Assembly (NCBI GenBank): GCA_025677825.1 | Contig: JAIXMO010000010.1 | Span: forward strand, 124,001 to 188,000 | Length of the DNA: 64,000 nucleotides | Source of the DNA: Helicostylum pulchrum | Taxonomy: Eukaryota > Mucoromycota > Mucoromycetes > Mucorales > Mucoraceae | Reading direction: 5' to 3' | Part shown: in pieces, positions 48,249 through 62,600 of the stretch | How positions within the stretch are numbered: position 1 is the first letter of the stretch | Layout of the letters: the number at the start of each line of letters is the position of its first letter | Position numbers and translations under genes: made by a program | The notes under the pieces: model-generated | Database searches by the model: none | What the model saw: only the letters and a program-made list of their open reading frames with translations | What the model was told of the DNA's origin: nothing

Positions 48249-49684
48249 ATGAGTTTAAAAAATAGGAAGCTTGAATTTCAAAAGTTATGGTATAGAAAAC
48301 TATACGATTCAATCAATTTTTTAGCAGTCGGAAAACCTTTCTTGGAAGAGTTGAGTGAAGAGAATGACATTCTAATCGGTACAACAGCAGGGCGCGTGTT
48401 AATTTTAAACGAAACAAAGGTACGCCATTTTAACCTACTACCTGAAGGGGGTTCTATATTAATTTTTTCTATCTTGTAGCCTGTAGAAGGATTATTAGAA
48501 ACAAAAGGAGGATCTATTCAATCAATTAAACTATACGACTTGACTGGTTTCGGTGCTCTCGATCTTGCTGTAGGCGATTGCGATGGTGTTGTAACGTTAT
48601 TTTCTCGACAACAAATCTTGAGTAAAAGAGACTTGGGATCTGCTGTTACTGATATTACTATTCATAGTGATTTAGGTAACTATTGTATATTTTATATATA
48701 AAATTTCAACTACTAAACACCTCCCTTTTATTATTGCTAGTGGGCGGATGTGAGATTATTGCAGGAGATATAAATGGCACAGTAACAAGCTTTCAGCAGC
48801 ATGATGCATTATGGAAAATTAATATTGCGGGAGAATCAGCGAAATTATCCACACTAGGTCTTGTAGGTAAACACACGTTTATTTCTGTAACAAGTCAATT
48901 AATACATGTTATATAGAAAGGACGTAGATCACCATCTATTCGGTGTATGCTTTCGACTGTTTTAAAGGATAGATTTGGAATGGACATGACATGCTTGTTA
49001 GTGTGCGACGGCTGGCCTCTCGTTCACTTTATTCAGACTGGTGTCAGAATCCAAACATTAAGATCTCCTAGCGTGATACATTCAGTAAGTCGACATGTAG
49101 TATAAAAGTAGAATAACGAAAAACTAAGTGTGATACGTAGATGTGCGCAGGAAACTTTTTGAATACAGATGGGTTAAGGCGATTTTTACATACGCGTAAA
49201 AAACAGGCTGGTTCTTATAAATTAAATTCTCAACAAGTACTGCTAGCTGGACAGGATGGATACATATATATAATGATTAATTTTGAGGTGCAATGTAATT
49301 TTACTATTTGTAGTACTGTCGACTAATAGGATTTTATTTAGATCTTTCAATGGATTAAAGTAGGGTTCTGTCTTAGTACATTGATCAAATTCCGTCCTTC
49401 TGTCTTAAGTGACGAAGAGACTGATATGGTTATATGTACGGGTCATTCAAATGAAGTATTAATTTATCAAAATGGAGAGGTAATAAAAAATAAATAACAT
49501 GAACGTGCAAATACAATTATTAAATTATTTGCTATAGCAAATTTCTCATATCCGAACATCAGACTGGCCTCATGCAATTACACTTGGTGATGTAAACGCT
49601 GATGGACAAGATGAGCTTGTATTGGGACTTTTAGATCAAACAATTGAAGTCTATGAATGGAAAATGGATAACAAACCCATCTAG
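48249..49684 (+). CDS. FG-GAP repeat protein, ITFG2 (KICSTOR)-like
   Basis: Seven exons (48249-48419, 48480-48675, 48741-48866, 48921-49084, 49141-49287, 49342-49479, 49538-49684) give 362 residues. The protein consists of repeated beta-blade units with an acidic turn followed by E/D-[LI]-[VA]-[VL]-G: GALDLAVGDCDGVVTLFSRQ, GCEIIAGDINGTVTSFQQ, QVLLAGQDGYIYIM, TDMVICTGHSNEVLIYQ and HAITLGDVNADGQDELVLGL. This is the FG-GAP/propeller signature. The final blade (HAI-x-LGDV-x-D...ELV-x-G) resembles ITFG2, a subunit of the KICSTOR complex that links GATOR1 to lysosomes in amino-acid signalling to TORC1. Orthology is tentative because propellers are easily confused. The stop lies 129 bp from the stop of the convergent giant gene. 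Confidence 0.55.
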
Positions 49685-49813
49685 TTGAAATATACACATA
49701 TACCTTTTAATAATAATAAAAAAGAAGACAGAATAGAAATATAATATAAAAAAAATTCTTTTATTGATTTTTTAAATTTGATAGAAAATAATGATAAAAA
49801 TATAGGTTTTGAT

Positions 49814-50655
49814 TTAGTAAAGGTATCCCTTCAGCTTTTGTACCCAAACACGAGGGGCGGCAGGAGCTTCTTTGTTAGTCCAGACTTGAGTCATAGATTC
49901 ATGTTCCAAGAAAGATTGAACACTTTCACCAAAGATATCGAGGCCATCGACCTTAACATCACATTCAGTAAGTGTTTCGTGATGAGATTCCTCACGTTCA
50001 ATAAAGATAGCGTGACATCCTTGTTTCTTGGCAGCAGAAACTAATTCAGCACTGGATGATACAACAGCTAATTCAGAAGCATACTTGAGACCAAGTAACT
50101 TGATAGTACCTCGAACGACTGATTCAGAAGCAGTAGTGGTACTGGAAGATTGAGAGCTAAACATTTCAGCAGAGAATTGAGCATGGAAACAGAGACAATT
50201 GTTTTGAGCTAATTCGATCATGGAGCGAGTAGAGAAGGTATCAGAGATAGCGACTGTAGCATACTTGGCAGAGGCTTGGTTCTTAATACGACTAATACCA
50301 ATAGAAGCATCATCATAGACACCGACAGTTCTCCATGCATCACAAAGTTGCTCAGTTTCAGATTCTGTCAACAAATCCTTGACGTAATAACGCTTCAAAA
50401 TATGAATAAGAGCTTCATGAAGTGTAACATCATCAGTTACAGGACGATTCTTGGCAAAGTTTTCTCTCTTGACTTCAGTGTAAGCACCATACCAGTCTTC
50501 AACAAATGTGTCAAAGTCCAAACAGCTTAATACTACGTTGTTCTTGGGAGTAACAATTTTTTTCCAAACAGTATACAATGTCTTGTGGTAGTTTGCAACA
50601 GTACCAAGAAGATCAAAAGCCACAGCACGAACACTCTTGAAGGATGCAGGGATAG
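49814..50655 (-). other. HAD-like C-terminal domain, active site partly lost
   Basis: The last about 270 residues open with VRAVAFDLLGTVANYHKTL, matching the nucleophile motif F-D-x-x-G-T of haloacid-dehalogenase type II enzymes, followed by a helical cap (FVEDWYGAYTE...) and AISDTFSTRSMIELA (motif II). Where motif IV should read [SN]-[SN]-x-x-D, the sequence is VVSSSAELVSAAKKQG, lacking the Asp. The nucleophile is kept, but catalysis is doubtful; it may be a binding or structural module. Confidence 0.6.
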
Positions 50656-53600
50656 CAGCGGTTTCGGTCCAGGTAACAACCTTACCTTCAAAGGCAGATG
50701 TGATGGCTAAACTAATTCCAATTTCAAGTGTATGATAGACACGTTTTTGAGTACGAGTAATAATAGCTTCTAAACGCTTAGTGATAACATCAATATCTTC
50801 AACTTCGATACGATTAATGGCTTCATGAAGGACAGACATTTGAAGTAAAAGAGTGGTACGCATACTGTCGACACAATCAAGAGTCTGCTTGACAGAGTTT
50901 ACAACCAAGGTATGGGTTTCAACTTCAACATGGCTAGTAGCGGTGGTCTTGCTAACAGTCAAGAACTTTTGCTTGGTTTCTTCAATATAGACATTGATTT
51001 CCTTTTCAGCAACTTGGAGTCGATAGAAAATATCCTTCTTGATGGTCTCGGAATCTCCGTGAAGGATGGTAGTAATACTTTCCAAAAGAAGAACGAGCCA
51101 GCTGGTTACCTTTGTCTTGCTTTCTTGTACAATAACAGTGGTTTCAAGAGTGAATCGCTTTTGAGTTTGTTCACGAGATTCGGTGATAACTTCAACAACA
51201 TTGATATGTTCCTTCTTGTCATTAGATCCAGTGTACTTCTTGGACTCTTCAATAGTATGATCGTTCTTACAATGAACTTCAAGAGCACTATCAATTTGTT
51301 GCTTAGTAGCACAGACATGGTTCTGGATTTGGGTAGTTAAATCAATAGAACTAGAAGAGCTTTGCTTGACAATATGAGTAATTTGAGAAGATTGAGTGTA
51401 GGCAGTAGTCTTAACCCATTCAAGAGTCTTGATAAAAGTACGCTTCTCAGTTACAGAAGTACTAGTAGTAGTAGTTTGTTGGGACTTGTATTCCTCAATA
51501 GTGATATCAAGTTCGGCTTGAGCCTCTTCGACGATCTTTTGAACTTCAACAGACACATTGTTTCCACCCTTCTTGGTACAAGCAGTTACCTTATCAGTAA
51601 GTTGAGAGAACCAGATATCAATCTTAACTTGAACATCCTTAATAGAAGATTCATGGACAACTTGAACAGTAGTATTTTGAGTTTCTTGACTCTTCTTGTG
51701 ATAAACAATAGCAGCGGCGGCAGCGGCAGCTACAGCAGCACTACCAATAGCAACCTTTTCAATGGTGTTCTTGTAGTTTTCATGACGGTTCTTCTCTACT
51801 TCCAAAGCAACCTTTTGTTCAGTACCAGTAATATGTTCAACAGTAGTGACTTGTTCAACGGCTTCAAAATGAGCAGTAACATCGTGTTTCAATTGAGTCT
51901 CAGTCTTGTTAAGTTTGGCGATAATGGTTTCCTTATCACTCTTGGTAGTATTTTTAACAGTGTTCTTGACGGTTTCCAATTGAGTTTGGACACTAGAATT
52001 GACATTTCCAAAGAAGACATCAAGATGATGATCAGTGGATACTTGAGTGGTAGAAGAAGTCTTTTTAGTAGTGGCAGTTTCTTGCAACTTGGAAATCTTA
52101 GTCTTCATTTCAACTTCAGCTTCGGCAACAACAGTGTCGATCTTGACTTGAGTTTCTTCCGAGGTACAGTCATCAGCTTCAAGAAGTTGGTTGATCTTGG
52201 AGGTAAGTTCACCGAACCAAGTTTGGACAGTTTCAGTGGTCTTTTTAGCAGTTTGAGTTACAGTGACGACTAAAATAAATAAATAAATAAAAATCGGTAT
52301 TAATATTTTACACGCATATCATTATGATTTAACTTACGACTAGCAGTGATTGTCTCAGAAACGGTAGTGAAGGAATATTCAACCTTACTCTTAGAACTCT
52401 TGCTAACTTCAACTAATTTTTGAATGGCAACCTTGGAATCAGTAGAAGTACTTGACACAGCTTCTATGGACACAGTCTTGACTTCGGCCATTTGCTCCTT
52501 GGCCGTCTTGTGAACAGTAGTGAGGGCTTCTTCGATTTGGAGACGAGTCTTCTTATCAACCTTGCTGGAAGTGGTCTTGGCTTCATTGAATACCTTGGTA
52601 AGTTCAATCTCGGTAAGCTCAATCATGCTTGTAACATCTTGTTCGATATTGGAACCACCTTGTCTGACACGAGTAATGATTTGTTCAGATAATGAAACAA
52701 ATAGTGCAACAGTAGTGACGCGAGTCTCTTGAATGACAGAGTAGGCAATCTTGGTCTTATCAACAGAAGTCTCCATCTTACCACATACAGGCTTATCAAC
52801 AACAGTAGTCTTAGAAGAATCTACTTCAGTAACAGGCTTGTTTTTGATCTTGTTAATCTTTTGATGGAAGTTAAGCGTAGTCTTGAGTTGTTCAAGAGTG
52901 ACTTGGATTTGATGATAGGATGCGGTGGACAAAGCTTCCATTTGACTAGTCAAATCAGTCTTTCCGGTGGAAGAATTAATACCAATTTGTTGAATTTGAA
53001 CAGCTTGATTATGAGCAACGGAAGATACCCATTCAATCTTACTGATGAATTGTTGTTCATCACTAGCAGTAGAACAGAAGGTAGAACCCGTGATCTTGGC
53101 ATGCTCAATAATTTCAGTGAGCTGAGTGCGAGATTCTTCTACAATAAGGGTAATCTTCTTGGAGGAAGCACCATACTTGGAGGCAGTAGAAACCTTTTGG
53201 ATAAGTGAAGTGAACCATTCGGAAATAGAGATCTCAACACTTTCAATAGTAGTAATACCAGAATCAAACTTGAGCTTTTGTTTAGTAATAATACTAATCT
53301 GTTGCTTCTTGGTATCCTCCTTCTTGATAACTGCGGCAGCACCAGCGGCTACACCAATAGCTAAAACGGCACCAGCAGCTATCTTTTCAATACTTACACC
53401 TTGTTTCTTTTCTTCAGCTAAAATATATTAAAAGGTCAGTTACATAATACAAAAAAAAAAAAAAAAAAAAAAATCAATTTTACCCTTTTCAGTCTTTTTC
53501 TTTTCTTCGAACTTTTTCTTTTCATGAGAAACAACAGACTGTTCTTTACGCTCGAATTCAATTTCTTCTTCACCAAGAACAATAGAGTTGTCATCCTGGA

Positions 53601-56600
53601 CTTCAATCTGAAGAACTGAACCAGAATTAGTAGTAGATGAATTATCAGTAGGTTGAGCCTTGTGAGTAATAACAACAGTTGAACCCATAGCAATCTTGAT
53701 ACTTTCAGTTGAAGTGACGGTCAACTTGGTCAATTCGGATTCCAAGACAAGCATATTGCCAGTATTATGAGCATGCATAGCGATCTTCTTGACTTCAGTA
53801 ACTTGAGAGATAATGGAGATACGAACCTTCTCAAGACTCTCTTCATAATGCTTACAGGCATAATCGTAAGATTCTTGATCCATATTCGCATGAGACAAAC
53901 GCTTGATGAAATCAGTACGAGCGGTGGTGATAATTTGAGTTATCTCTTGCTCGGCTTGTTCGGTTTCAGTAGTAATGTTTTGAACAACATCACCTCCAGT
54001 GTAACGAACCTTTTCAGAAACGCGTTTGGTAAAGAGCTCGAACCATTTGGTCAATACAGTAACGTTGTCCTTGACATCAACAGACCATTCGTTATGGACT
54101 TCGGCCTTCTTGTCTTCTTTCTTTTCATTCTTGTTAACGGCGTGAATAGCAATGGCAGCAGTTGCAACACCAATAACGGAAGCAGTGACTCGGGTAAGAT
54201 AAGTATCAATCTTTTCATGAGAAGAATGGACGGCAGTAGCGACGGTCTCCTTGACGTTGGTATCAGAGTTCTTGATAGCTTCAATACTAATCTTTTGAAT
54301 CTTCTTAACATCAGTAGTGAATGTCTTTTGAACATACTCAATGCTGCTGATAAGCTCTTGCTCCTTGGACTTACTAATCTTCTTGACAGAGCTACAGTTA
54401 ATAGAAACCTTGGTCTTGGCTTCAGAAGTAGCACGATCGATCTCATTAGTAGCTTGCTTAATCAAAAGTTCAATTCTTTCTTCCTTGTTTTTAATGCTAT
54501 TATCAATACTAATAACATGAATCTCTTCGATGAGCTTAGTTTGCCAGTGAACAACAACAGTCTTGACAGATTCAACGGTATCAATAATAGTAACAGTAGA
54601 CTCGGTTTGAGTAGTTTCTTGTTGAATAACAGTAATAGATTGCTTGCAACCAGTTTCCAATGTATCGGTGATTTGAACCTTGGAGTTTTCAAGCACAGTA
54701 GACAACTTCTCGGTTACTTCAGTTTCAGATTGGTACTTGGTAGCAATCTTTTGGATTTTAACAATATTGGTACTCATGGTAGTTTGAATAATCTTGAAAC
54801 TTTCATTGATTTGAGATTCAACCAAGGCAAAGGTCTTATCTTGTTCATAGACATCAACGGAAGAAGTAAACTTGAATTTAGTACGTTTAATACTGCTTTC
54901 GAGTTCCAACTTGGACTTTTCAATGATTACAGAAACATTTTCATCAACGTTATCACCTTGGTGGATACAGATAGAAACATCACGAACAAGTTGAGCAAAC
55001 CAGGAAATAATGATAATCTTGGATTCAGCTACTACTTCAGAGACATGTTGTTCAAGTTGAATGCAATACTCCTTGCGGTTGATAGCGGCCTTGCGACCAG
55101 TACAGACATTCTCGTTGTTCTTCTTGTGCTCAATAACAGTGACAGCAGTATCAGTCTTCTTTTGAGTTACTTCAGTCTTTCCAACAATAAGCTTGTAACG
55201 ACGGATCTCGACTTCGACTTGTTGTTGAATAGCAACGGCAATAGGACGCATTTGTTCAATACCACCAGTCTTGGAAGATGAAGAGGCAGCACAGTTAATA
55301 CCAATAGCCTTGATTTGATGACTACTTTGGATAACCAAGTTCTTGGTCCATTCGATAGAAGCACGATATTGTTGAACAATGGTAGTATCAGTAACATACT
55401 TGTGAGCATTGACACTAATGATTTGGAGATATTCAGTAATACTAGTTACAGATTCTTTAACAATCAATTCAATATCAACACTAGCTTTGGAGCCACCCTT
55501 CTTGGAACGTTGAGAGACATCAATAATAAGCTTCTCATACCATTGGTTGACAATGATGGTAACATCAGAAGTAGAAAGATTCTTCTTATCAACAATAGTA
55601 GTTTGCTTCTTGGTCTTACCAGAGTCAGAATCGGATTCGGAGCTAGAAGAGCTTGAGGATTGGTTGTCCTTGTACTTCTTCAAAATAGCGCCACCAATAG
55701 CACCACCGATAACAATACCGGCGGCAGTCTTTTTCTTATCGATAGAGGACTTCTTTTTCTTATCCTTCTCTTCAGTTTCAGAACCACTGCTGCTGTCAGA
55801 ACCAGATTGCTTGGTCTTTTTGGTTATCTTGGACTTCTTATCCTTTTCGTCGCACTTCTTTTGATCCTTCTTGACCTTTTCTTCAGTCTTAGATTTCTTG
55901 GACTTGTCACAATCAATCTTGGACTTGGAAGTCTTCTTGCCAGAGTCAGAGCGGGAATCATCGGAGTCAGACTCAGAATCAGATTCGGAATCAGAAGATT
56001 CATACTTTTTCTTGGCTTGGGCCTTCTTTTTCTCGGCTTTAGCACATTCAGTCTTCTTACGTTCCTCCTTCTTACAGTCCTTTTTCTTTAACGAGAAAAA
56101 ACAGTTAGTATCAAATTTAAAATAATAATATATTATATACTTACAACTTTGTGCTTTTCAGAATGAGTAGAGTTGCGTTCAACTTCGATCTTAATGGTCT
56201 TATTACAACGACCAACAGCAATGACAATTTGACTCTCAGTAGCATGAACAAGAGGTCTCATTTGTTCAATTCCACCAGTAGAGCTGAAAGAAACAGCGCA
56301 GTTGACACCAATTTGTTGGATTTGAGCAGAGCTTTGAAGAACCATACCACGAGTCCAATCAAGAATATTGATGAGCTCTTGAATAGCAGTAGCATCACCC
56401 TTAGCAGTACGAATCTTCTTGCTAATCATTTCAAACTCGGCAGAGATAAACTCCTTGGCATCTACAACAATAGAAGTAATTTCTTTGGTAACTACAGTGA
56501 TATCGTGTTCACGTTTAGCTACTTCAGAGACATCAACCATAAGTTCTTCAAGCCAGGTATGAACAGTAGACAAGATGTACTCAACAGTAACAACAGAGTA

Positions 56601-59600
56601 AACTTCCTTCTTGGTAGCTTGATCTTGCTTTTGCTTTTGCTTATCCTTCTTGTCAGCAATAGTAGAGGCAGTCTTATCAACAGCAGTTGTTTCTTGTTTC
56701 TTGGTAGATGAACTAATCTTGGATTCATAAATAACAAGAGTTTCACTGATCTTGTGTTCATGTTGAGTAATTATAGTAGTCATCTTGTCAAATCCTCCAC
56801 AGCTGGAAGATCCAGAAGTAGACTCAACAGCAATAACCTTAATTTCAGATGAAATCTTGTTAATGGATGTCTTGACTTGTTCAATAGTTTGATGAAGATA
56901 CTTGACATATTGCTCAGTCTTGACGGTTTCAGAAATCTTGGTAACAGATACATCGAGGTATTCAAAAATAACAGTATTCTCCTTCTTGATTAGGATATCA
57001 ATCTCCTCGGAGGATCCACCCTTTTGAGAGCATTCAGAAACGGTTTCAGCAAGATGGCGTAACCATTCACGAATAGTGACCTTAATTTCTTGAACTGTCA
57101 AAGAAGCCTTCATGTTATTATGGTTATGTTCGGTAACCTTAGTTACAACATCGCCACACTTGTACTGATCATTGATAGCGGTAACAAAACCATACTTGGA
57201 GCTTTCAATCTTTTCAGTAATCTCAATAGTAGTTTCAGATTCAATGGTCGTAATAGATTGGATAATCTCAGTAGAATCTTGATTACCCTCAATATACCAA
57301 ACACTAGAATGAACACGGTTAACCTTTTGCATAATCGTCTCTTCGCTGGACTTGAGAACACGAATTATTTCCGCAGTAGCAATACCAGAAAGAGCAGCAA
57401 TTGAGATAACAGAACTGGATGACTTGGTTTCCAAAGAAGATAATCTCTTGGTAGCAGTATTCTTAACATTTTCAACATACACAGATAAATCCTTGCGAGT
57501 GTTGGCAATCAAGATAGCAACGTCCTTTTCAACATTATTACCACCCTTTTCAATACGAGAAATAACAGACTTAGTAAATTCTTGGAAATAGGCTACAAGA
57601 GATGACTTGACGTCTTGAATTACAACTACAAGTTCACTTCTGATATCCAATAAAGCAGCTTCCTTTTGTTGAAGATGCTCAACAGAAACACCAACAAACT
57701 CCTTGACAGAGGTTCCAGAATGCTTACACTTTTCCAATGCGATTTCTACTTCTTGAGAAGTTGAGACTTTAATAATTTCAAGTTTTGATTCGACATTGAC
57801 AGCAGTAGACGAAGAGGAAGATATAGCAATTTCCTGAATACGAGTAGCTTGAGCAATAGCAATTTCTTGAATCCAGGTAAGAATTTGATGTTGATGCTTT
57901 TCAGTAATTACTTCACTGGAGCTAGCCTTCTTGATAATCTCAATGAACTCAGCCTTTGACTTCTCAACAGTGAGAGTGATCTCTTCAGTTGAAACAGTAG
58001 TCTTCTTGGATTGAGTAATAACAGTTTCGGTAAGAGTAGAAATCCATTTTTGATATTGGACTTGAACATTTTCGATAACAACAGCGGTTTCCTTTTGGGT
58101 ATGCTCAACCTTTTCACTCTTTTTCTTATGTTCACTGAGCTTCTTGGCAATTTCAACAGCAATGGCGGTACCTGCAGCAACGGCGGCAGATCCAGCAAGA
58201 ACCTTCTTAGCAAGATCAACCTTGGATTGGTGTTCTTGTTGCTTCTTCAACTCTTGTTGTTTCTTTTGTTCTTCAGTATGAGAAACAATTACTTGAGAAG
58301 ATCCGGTAGTTTCATGAGAAATACCACCGTTATGAATAACTTGAGACGCCTTTTCAGCCTTCTTGGTAACAGTTTGCTTTACAGATTCATAGTAAGCAGA
58401 TACTTCATGTCGAGATTCCTCAGCAATTTGAAGAAGCTTTGTTGAAACAGTCTTGGTTTCCTCCTTACTGGAAGTAGCAACAGTTTCAATTTGTGTGATA
58501 CGTTGCTTGGTAGAAACACGAATAGATTCAAGAGTAGCAAGGAAATGTTCTTCTTCTTCCTTTTCATGAGATGAAACCATAGATAATTCGTAAGAAATCT
58601 TGATCTTGGCTTGTTCAAAGATAACATCAATTTCCTTGTTAGAAGTTTCAACACAAGTAGTAACATCTTGCTTAAGAGTCTTAGAACCGACGTTAACTTG
58701 GTTATGAACACTTTCAACAAGAGCAGATATTTGACTAGAAACATTCTTGGTGGTTTCGGCAACTACGAGAAGACCATACTCAACACCCAAAGAAATCTTG
58801 GTGGTTGAATCAGAAGTCTTTTCAGTCTTGGAAGTAGTTTGCTCAACTGTGGAAGATTCGGCAATAACTTCGATATGATGACCAATAATAGTCTCAGAAA
58901 CAGACAAAGTAGCATTCAACTTTTCGCAAGTTTCATGAGTGATAACAGTCAACTTTTCAGAGCATTCGACTTCAGAAATAACAGTAGTAGACTTGGTAAT
59001 CTCCTCTACACGAGTAACTTGAGTCAAATAGCTTTCTTGAACCTTCTCCAAAGTACTTTGTACCTTCTTGATGGTTTCATTAGCTAACTCGATATCAACC
59101 TTATCAGAAGACTTTTTAACAGTCAGTCTCTTCTCGAATTCAGTCTTGGACTCGATAATATAAGTGTTGATTTCTTCACGAGAGTTCTTGATGATAACTT
59201 CGACATCAGCTTGAACGTTTTCGCCACCTTGTTTGATGCGCTCAGATACAGAGGTAGTAAGTTTACCGAAAAGATGCTCACAAGTTACACGAGTATCTTC
59301 AATAAGAATACCAACGGATACCTTAGAACTTTCAACTGAGTGACCGCATGTAGTCTTGGAATAATCTTTTCCTTCGAACTTCTTACCAACAGCAATGACA
59401 GCAGCGGAAGAATGACCAACAATATGGATGACAGAAGCAGACTTCTTGGACTTTTCAATCTCGACATCAATTTTCTTTAAAGTAGTCTCCTTTAATTCAG
59501 AGAGCTTTTCTTCAAAACGAGAGGTGCTTGTTTCAGTAGAGGTGGCAAACTCGTAACCAATACGCTTAACTTCAACAGATTGTTTCCAAACAGTACTTCT

Positions 59601-62600
59601 AACCCAAGATAAAGTATCATGGAAAGATGTTTGAGAGGTACCAATAACTGTAGTAGTTTGACGCTTAGCCTTTTCAATTTCAATAACAAGTTGTTGTTGA
59701 GATTCGTAAATAATGGTGTCAATTTCTTGCTTAACGTTGGTACTCTTCTTTTGGGCACATTCGTAAACACGCTTGTTCAAAGTAGTGATCCATTTGTTAA
59801 CAGTAACTTGAACTTGACCATAAACAACAACCAAAGTTTCAGACTTTTCTTGCTTAGTAATAGTACCAGTAGAAGTTTTCTTTTGTTCATCAACGTGAAT
59901 AGTTTCGGAATTTTTGCCGACAATTACATTAGTGTGAGTGATGGCAGGTTTCTCAATGACAGCAGTAGATACAGAAGCTTTATCTTGCTTCTTTTGCTCT
60001 TGTTGAGTTTCCTTTCCTTCATATTGATGATAAATAGCAGCACTAGCCATAGCAGCGGCAGCGGCACCAAGTACAGCAGTAGATACACCAACAGCAGTGT
60101 GGTGACTACCTTGTTCAGTGGTAGATTGCTGCTTACCAGAAGAACCAGAGGTCTTGTTACCAACATTTCCAATCTTTGTTTCTTCAACTTCGGTATGGAT
60201 AGTATCAACAATCTTGGTCTTATCGACAGGCTTAATCTTTTCAGTCTTTTTGACTTCGTCAACCTTAGTGACTTCGGTCTTTTTAGAACCTTCCTGCTTT
60301 GTTTCAGTAGACTTCTTGGTATCGGCAGTAACTTTATCAATAACAGCAGTCTCGACCTTTGACTTAGAGTCTTCAGAAGTCTTAACAACAGTAGTGGCAT
60401 CGGTAACATTTGTAACCTTATAGATAATACTTTGAATATCGGTTAAAACAATACGAGAAGCAGAAGCGCCGAAAGAGTAGCTAGAGTATTTGACAATACT
60501 TTCTTTGGTAACAGTAGATTTTTCAATTGACTTTTTGAATTGAATAATACTAGCAATAACAGAAGCCTTAACATTGTCTAAAGAGTATTCAATACGACGA
60601 CGTTCAGCCCAACTGAGATAGGTCAAATGAGCATAGTAAGCACGTAAAACTAACTTGGTCTCTTCAATACGAGTGTTGATCTCAATTTGAGCAGCATCAA
60701 TAATAGCAACAGTATCTTCCTTGAAGGTTTCTTCAGAAGAACTTGAGGTCTCACTATCCTCCACAAGCAAAGTAATTTGTTGAATAACTTCAGTGTACCA
60801 ACTAGAGATCTTGGTCTTGGTCTCAACCAACTTGTTAGCAACTGTTTGCTGAGCGATAACAACCATCTTTTCATCAAGAACAACAGAAATTTCGGCCTGA
60901 TCAGACTTACTAATTTCAGTCTTTTGAACTTCAGAAATTTCCTGTGTAATAGCAGTTTGATAAACCTTGAGTTCACTAGAAAGACGTTCCTCAGTAGTAC
61001 GAGTGACATCTAACCAATGTTCTTCGGTTACAAGATATTGCTTTTGAGAGCAGATGGTATTGATTTGGTTAGTGATAACAGTTTCGGTTTGAGAAATAGC
61101 AGTTTCAATAGTGTTGGTAATAGAAGTTTGCTTGGAAGTTAAACTAGTAGATGAAGACTTTTCAATATTAGTTGAAAGTCTAGTCTTGATATTTGACAAA
61201 TTAGCAGTGAGCTTCTTGCGAGAATCTTGTACGATAACCTTAATTTCTTCTTCAGAAGAACCATTCTCCTTGGCGATAGAAATAGTTTCGTAAAGACCAA
61301 TCAACCAGTAACGAACAGTAACCTTAATAGTATCAACAGTTACAAGGATGTTCTCTTGAATAGAAACTTCAGTACATTGAGACTCTTGAACTTGATTAGA
61401 GCTAGAAGATTCAGATAAAATCTTGCTTTGGGTTGAAATAACAAGTTTGTAATGGTTTTCAACTTCAGCAGTAGTAGTTGTCAAGACACTATCAAAATCA
61501 AGTTCAGTGGCGTTAGAAATTTCCTCGGTGTTTAAGCGATCCAAGAATTTTTCAAAGACACGAGCTCTGTAAAGCTCCTTTACTTGATGAATAGAAACAT
61601 GCCATTCAGGAACAGAACCAATTACCAAGTTTTCAACGGAGGCATGAACACGCAAATGTTCATCCAAACGTCTGAAAAGCTCTTCACGAGACTCTTCAAC
61701 AGTTGCAATGAGTTCAGCCTTGGACTTACAATGATGAATACGTTGACTGAAAATAACCTTCCAGGCATGAATGATAACACGAGACTCTTCAATGATTTGA
61801 ACAGAGGTACGTTGAGAACGACGAACAATAATAGTCTCAGTAACCTTATCGACATCAGTAACAGCAGAAGTGTTTCCTTGAACAGCAGTTGAGACCTTGG
61901 AAGATTCTTGCTTCTTTTGATCTTCGGTCTTAACTACAGTTGAAGTAGATGATTGCTTCTTCTCTTCATTAGTCTTCTTAGACTCATCGCGATGTTCAGA
62001 AAACTTTTCGGTAATCTTGGCAACACCTGTGGCGGCAGCAACACCGACAGCACCGGCAGTGACAGCAATACCAACACCAGTAAGAATATTTTGGAAACCG
62101 TGTTGCTTCTCTTTTTGAACTACATCAGTAGACACAGATGAGGAAGAGTTACTAGCAGCACTGTTCTTCTTTACAAATGTATCTTCAATCTTAATTTCAG
62201 CTTCTTCGATGCTTTCAATAAGGGCACCTTGCTCAATACAAGTAGAAATTCTTTCAATAGAAGACATGGTGGTAGTGGTAGTTGTAGTCGCGGTAGTAGA
62301 AGGCGTAGCAGAGTTTTGGGCCTTGGTACCAAATACGGGTACAGAGAATTTCCAAACAATAGCTTGAGTAGTTGCAGATTCTTCATAAGTCTCCTTATTA
62401 GTTACAAGAACGACTTCAGTTCCTTCAACCAAATTGTCGGTTTGATGGAAACCAAAAGTGTATTGAGAGTAACTTTCAAGTTGAATACGACCATTAGCAG
62501 TAAGAGACCACTTTTGAGAACTTACACAAGCTTCAGAAGTTTGAACCAATTTAGAAGATTCAAAGATTTCACCATTGATATCAATTACTAACTTGCTTCC

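Noticed and set aside
53767..55281. 504-codon open frame on the plus strand, and similar long ones (51362-52273, 59619-60362)
   Set aside because: They lie antisense to the giant gene. Its codon bias avoids TTA, CTA and TCA, so the opposite strand has few stops; products are Leu/Asn/Ser-rich nonsense.
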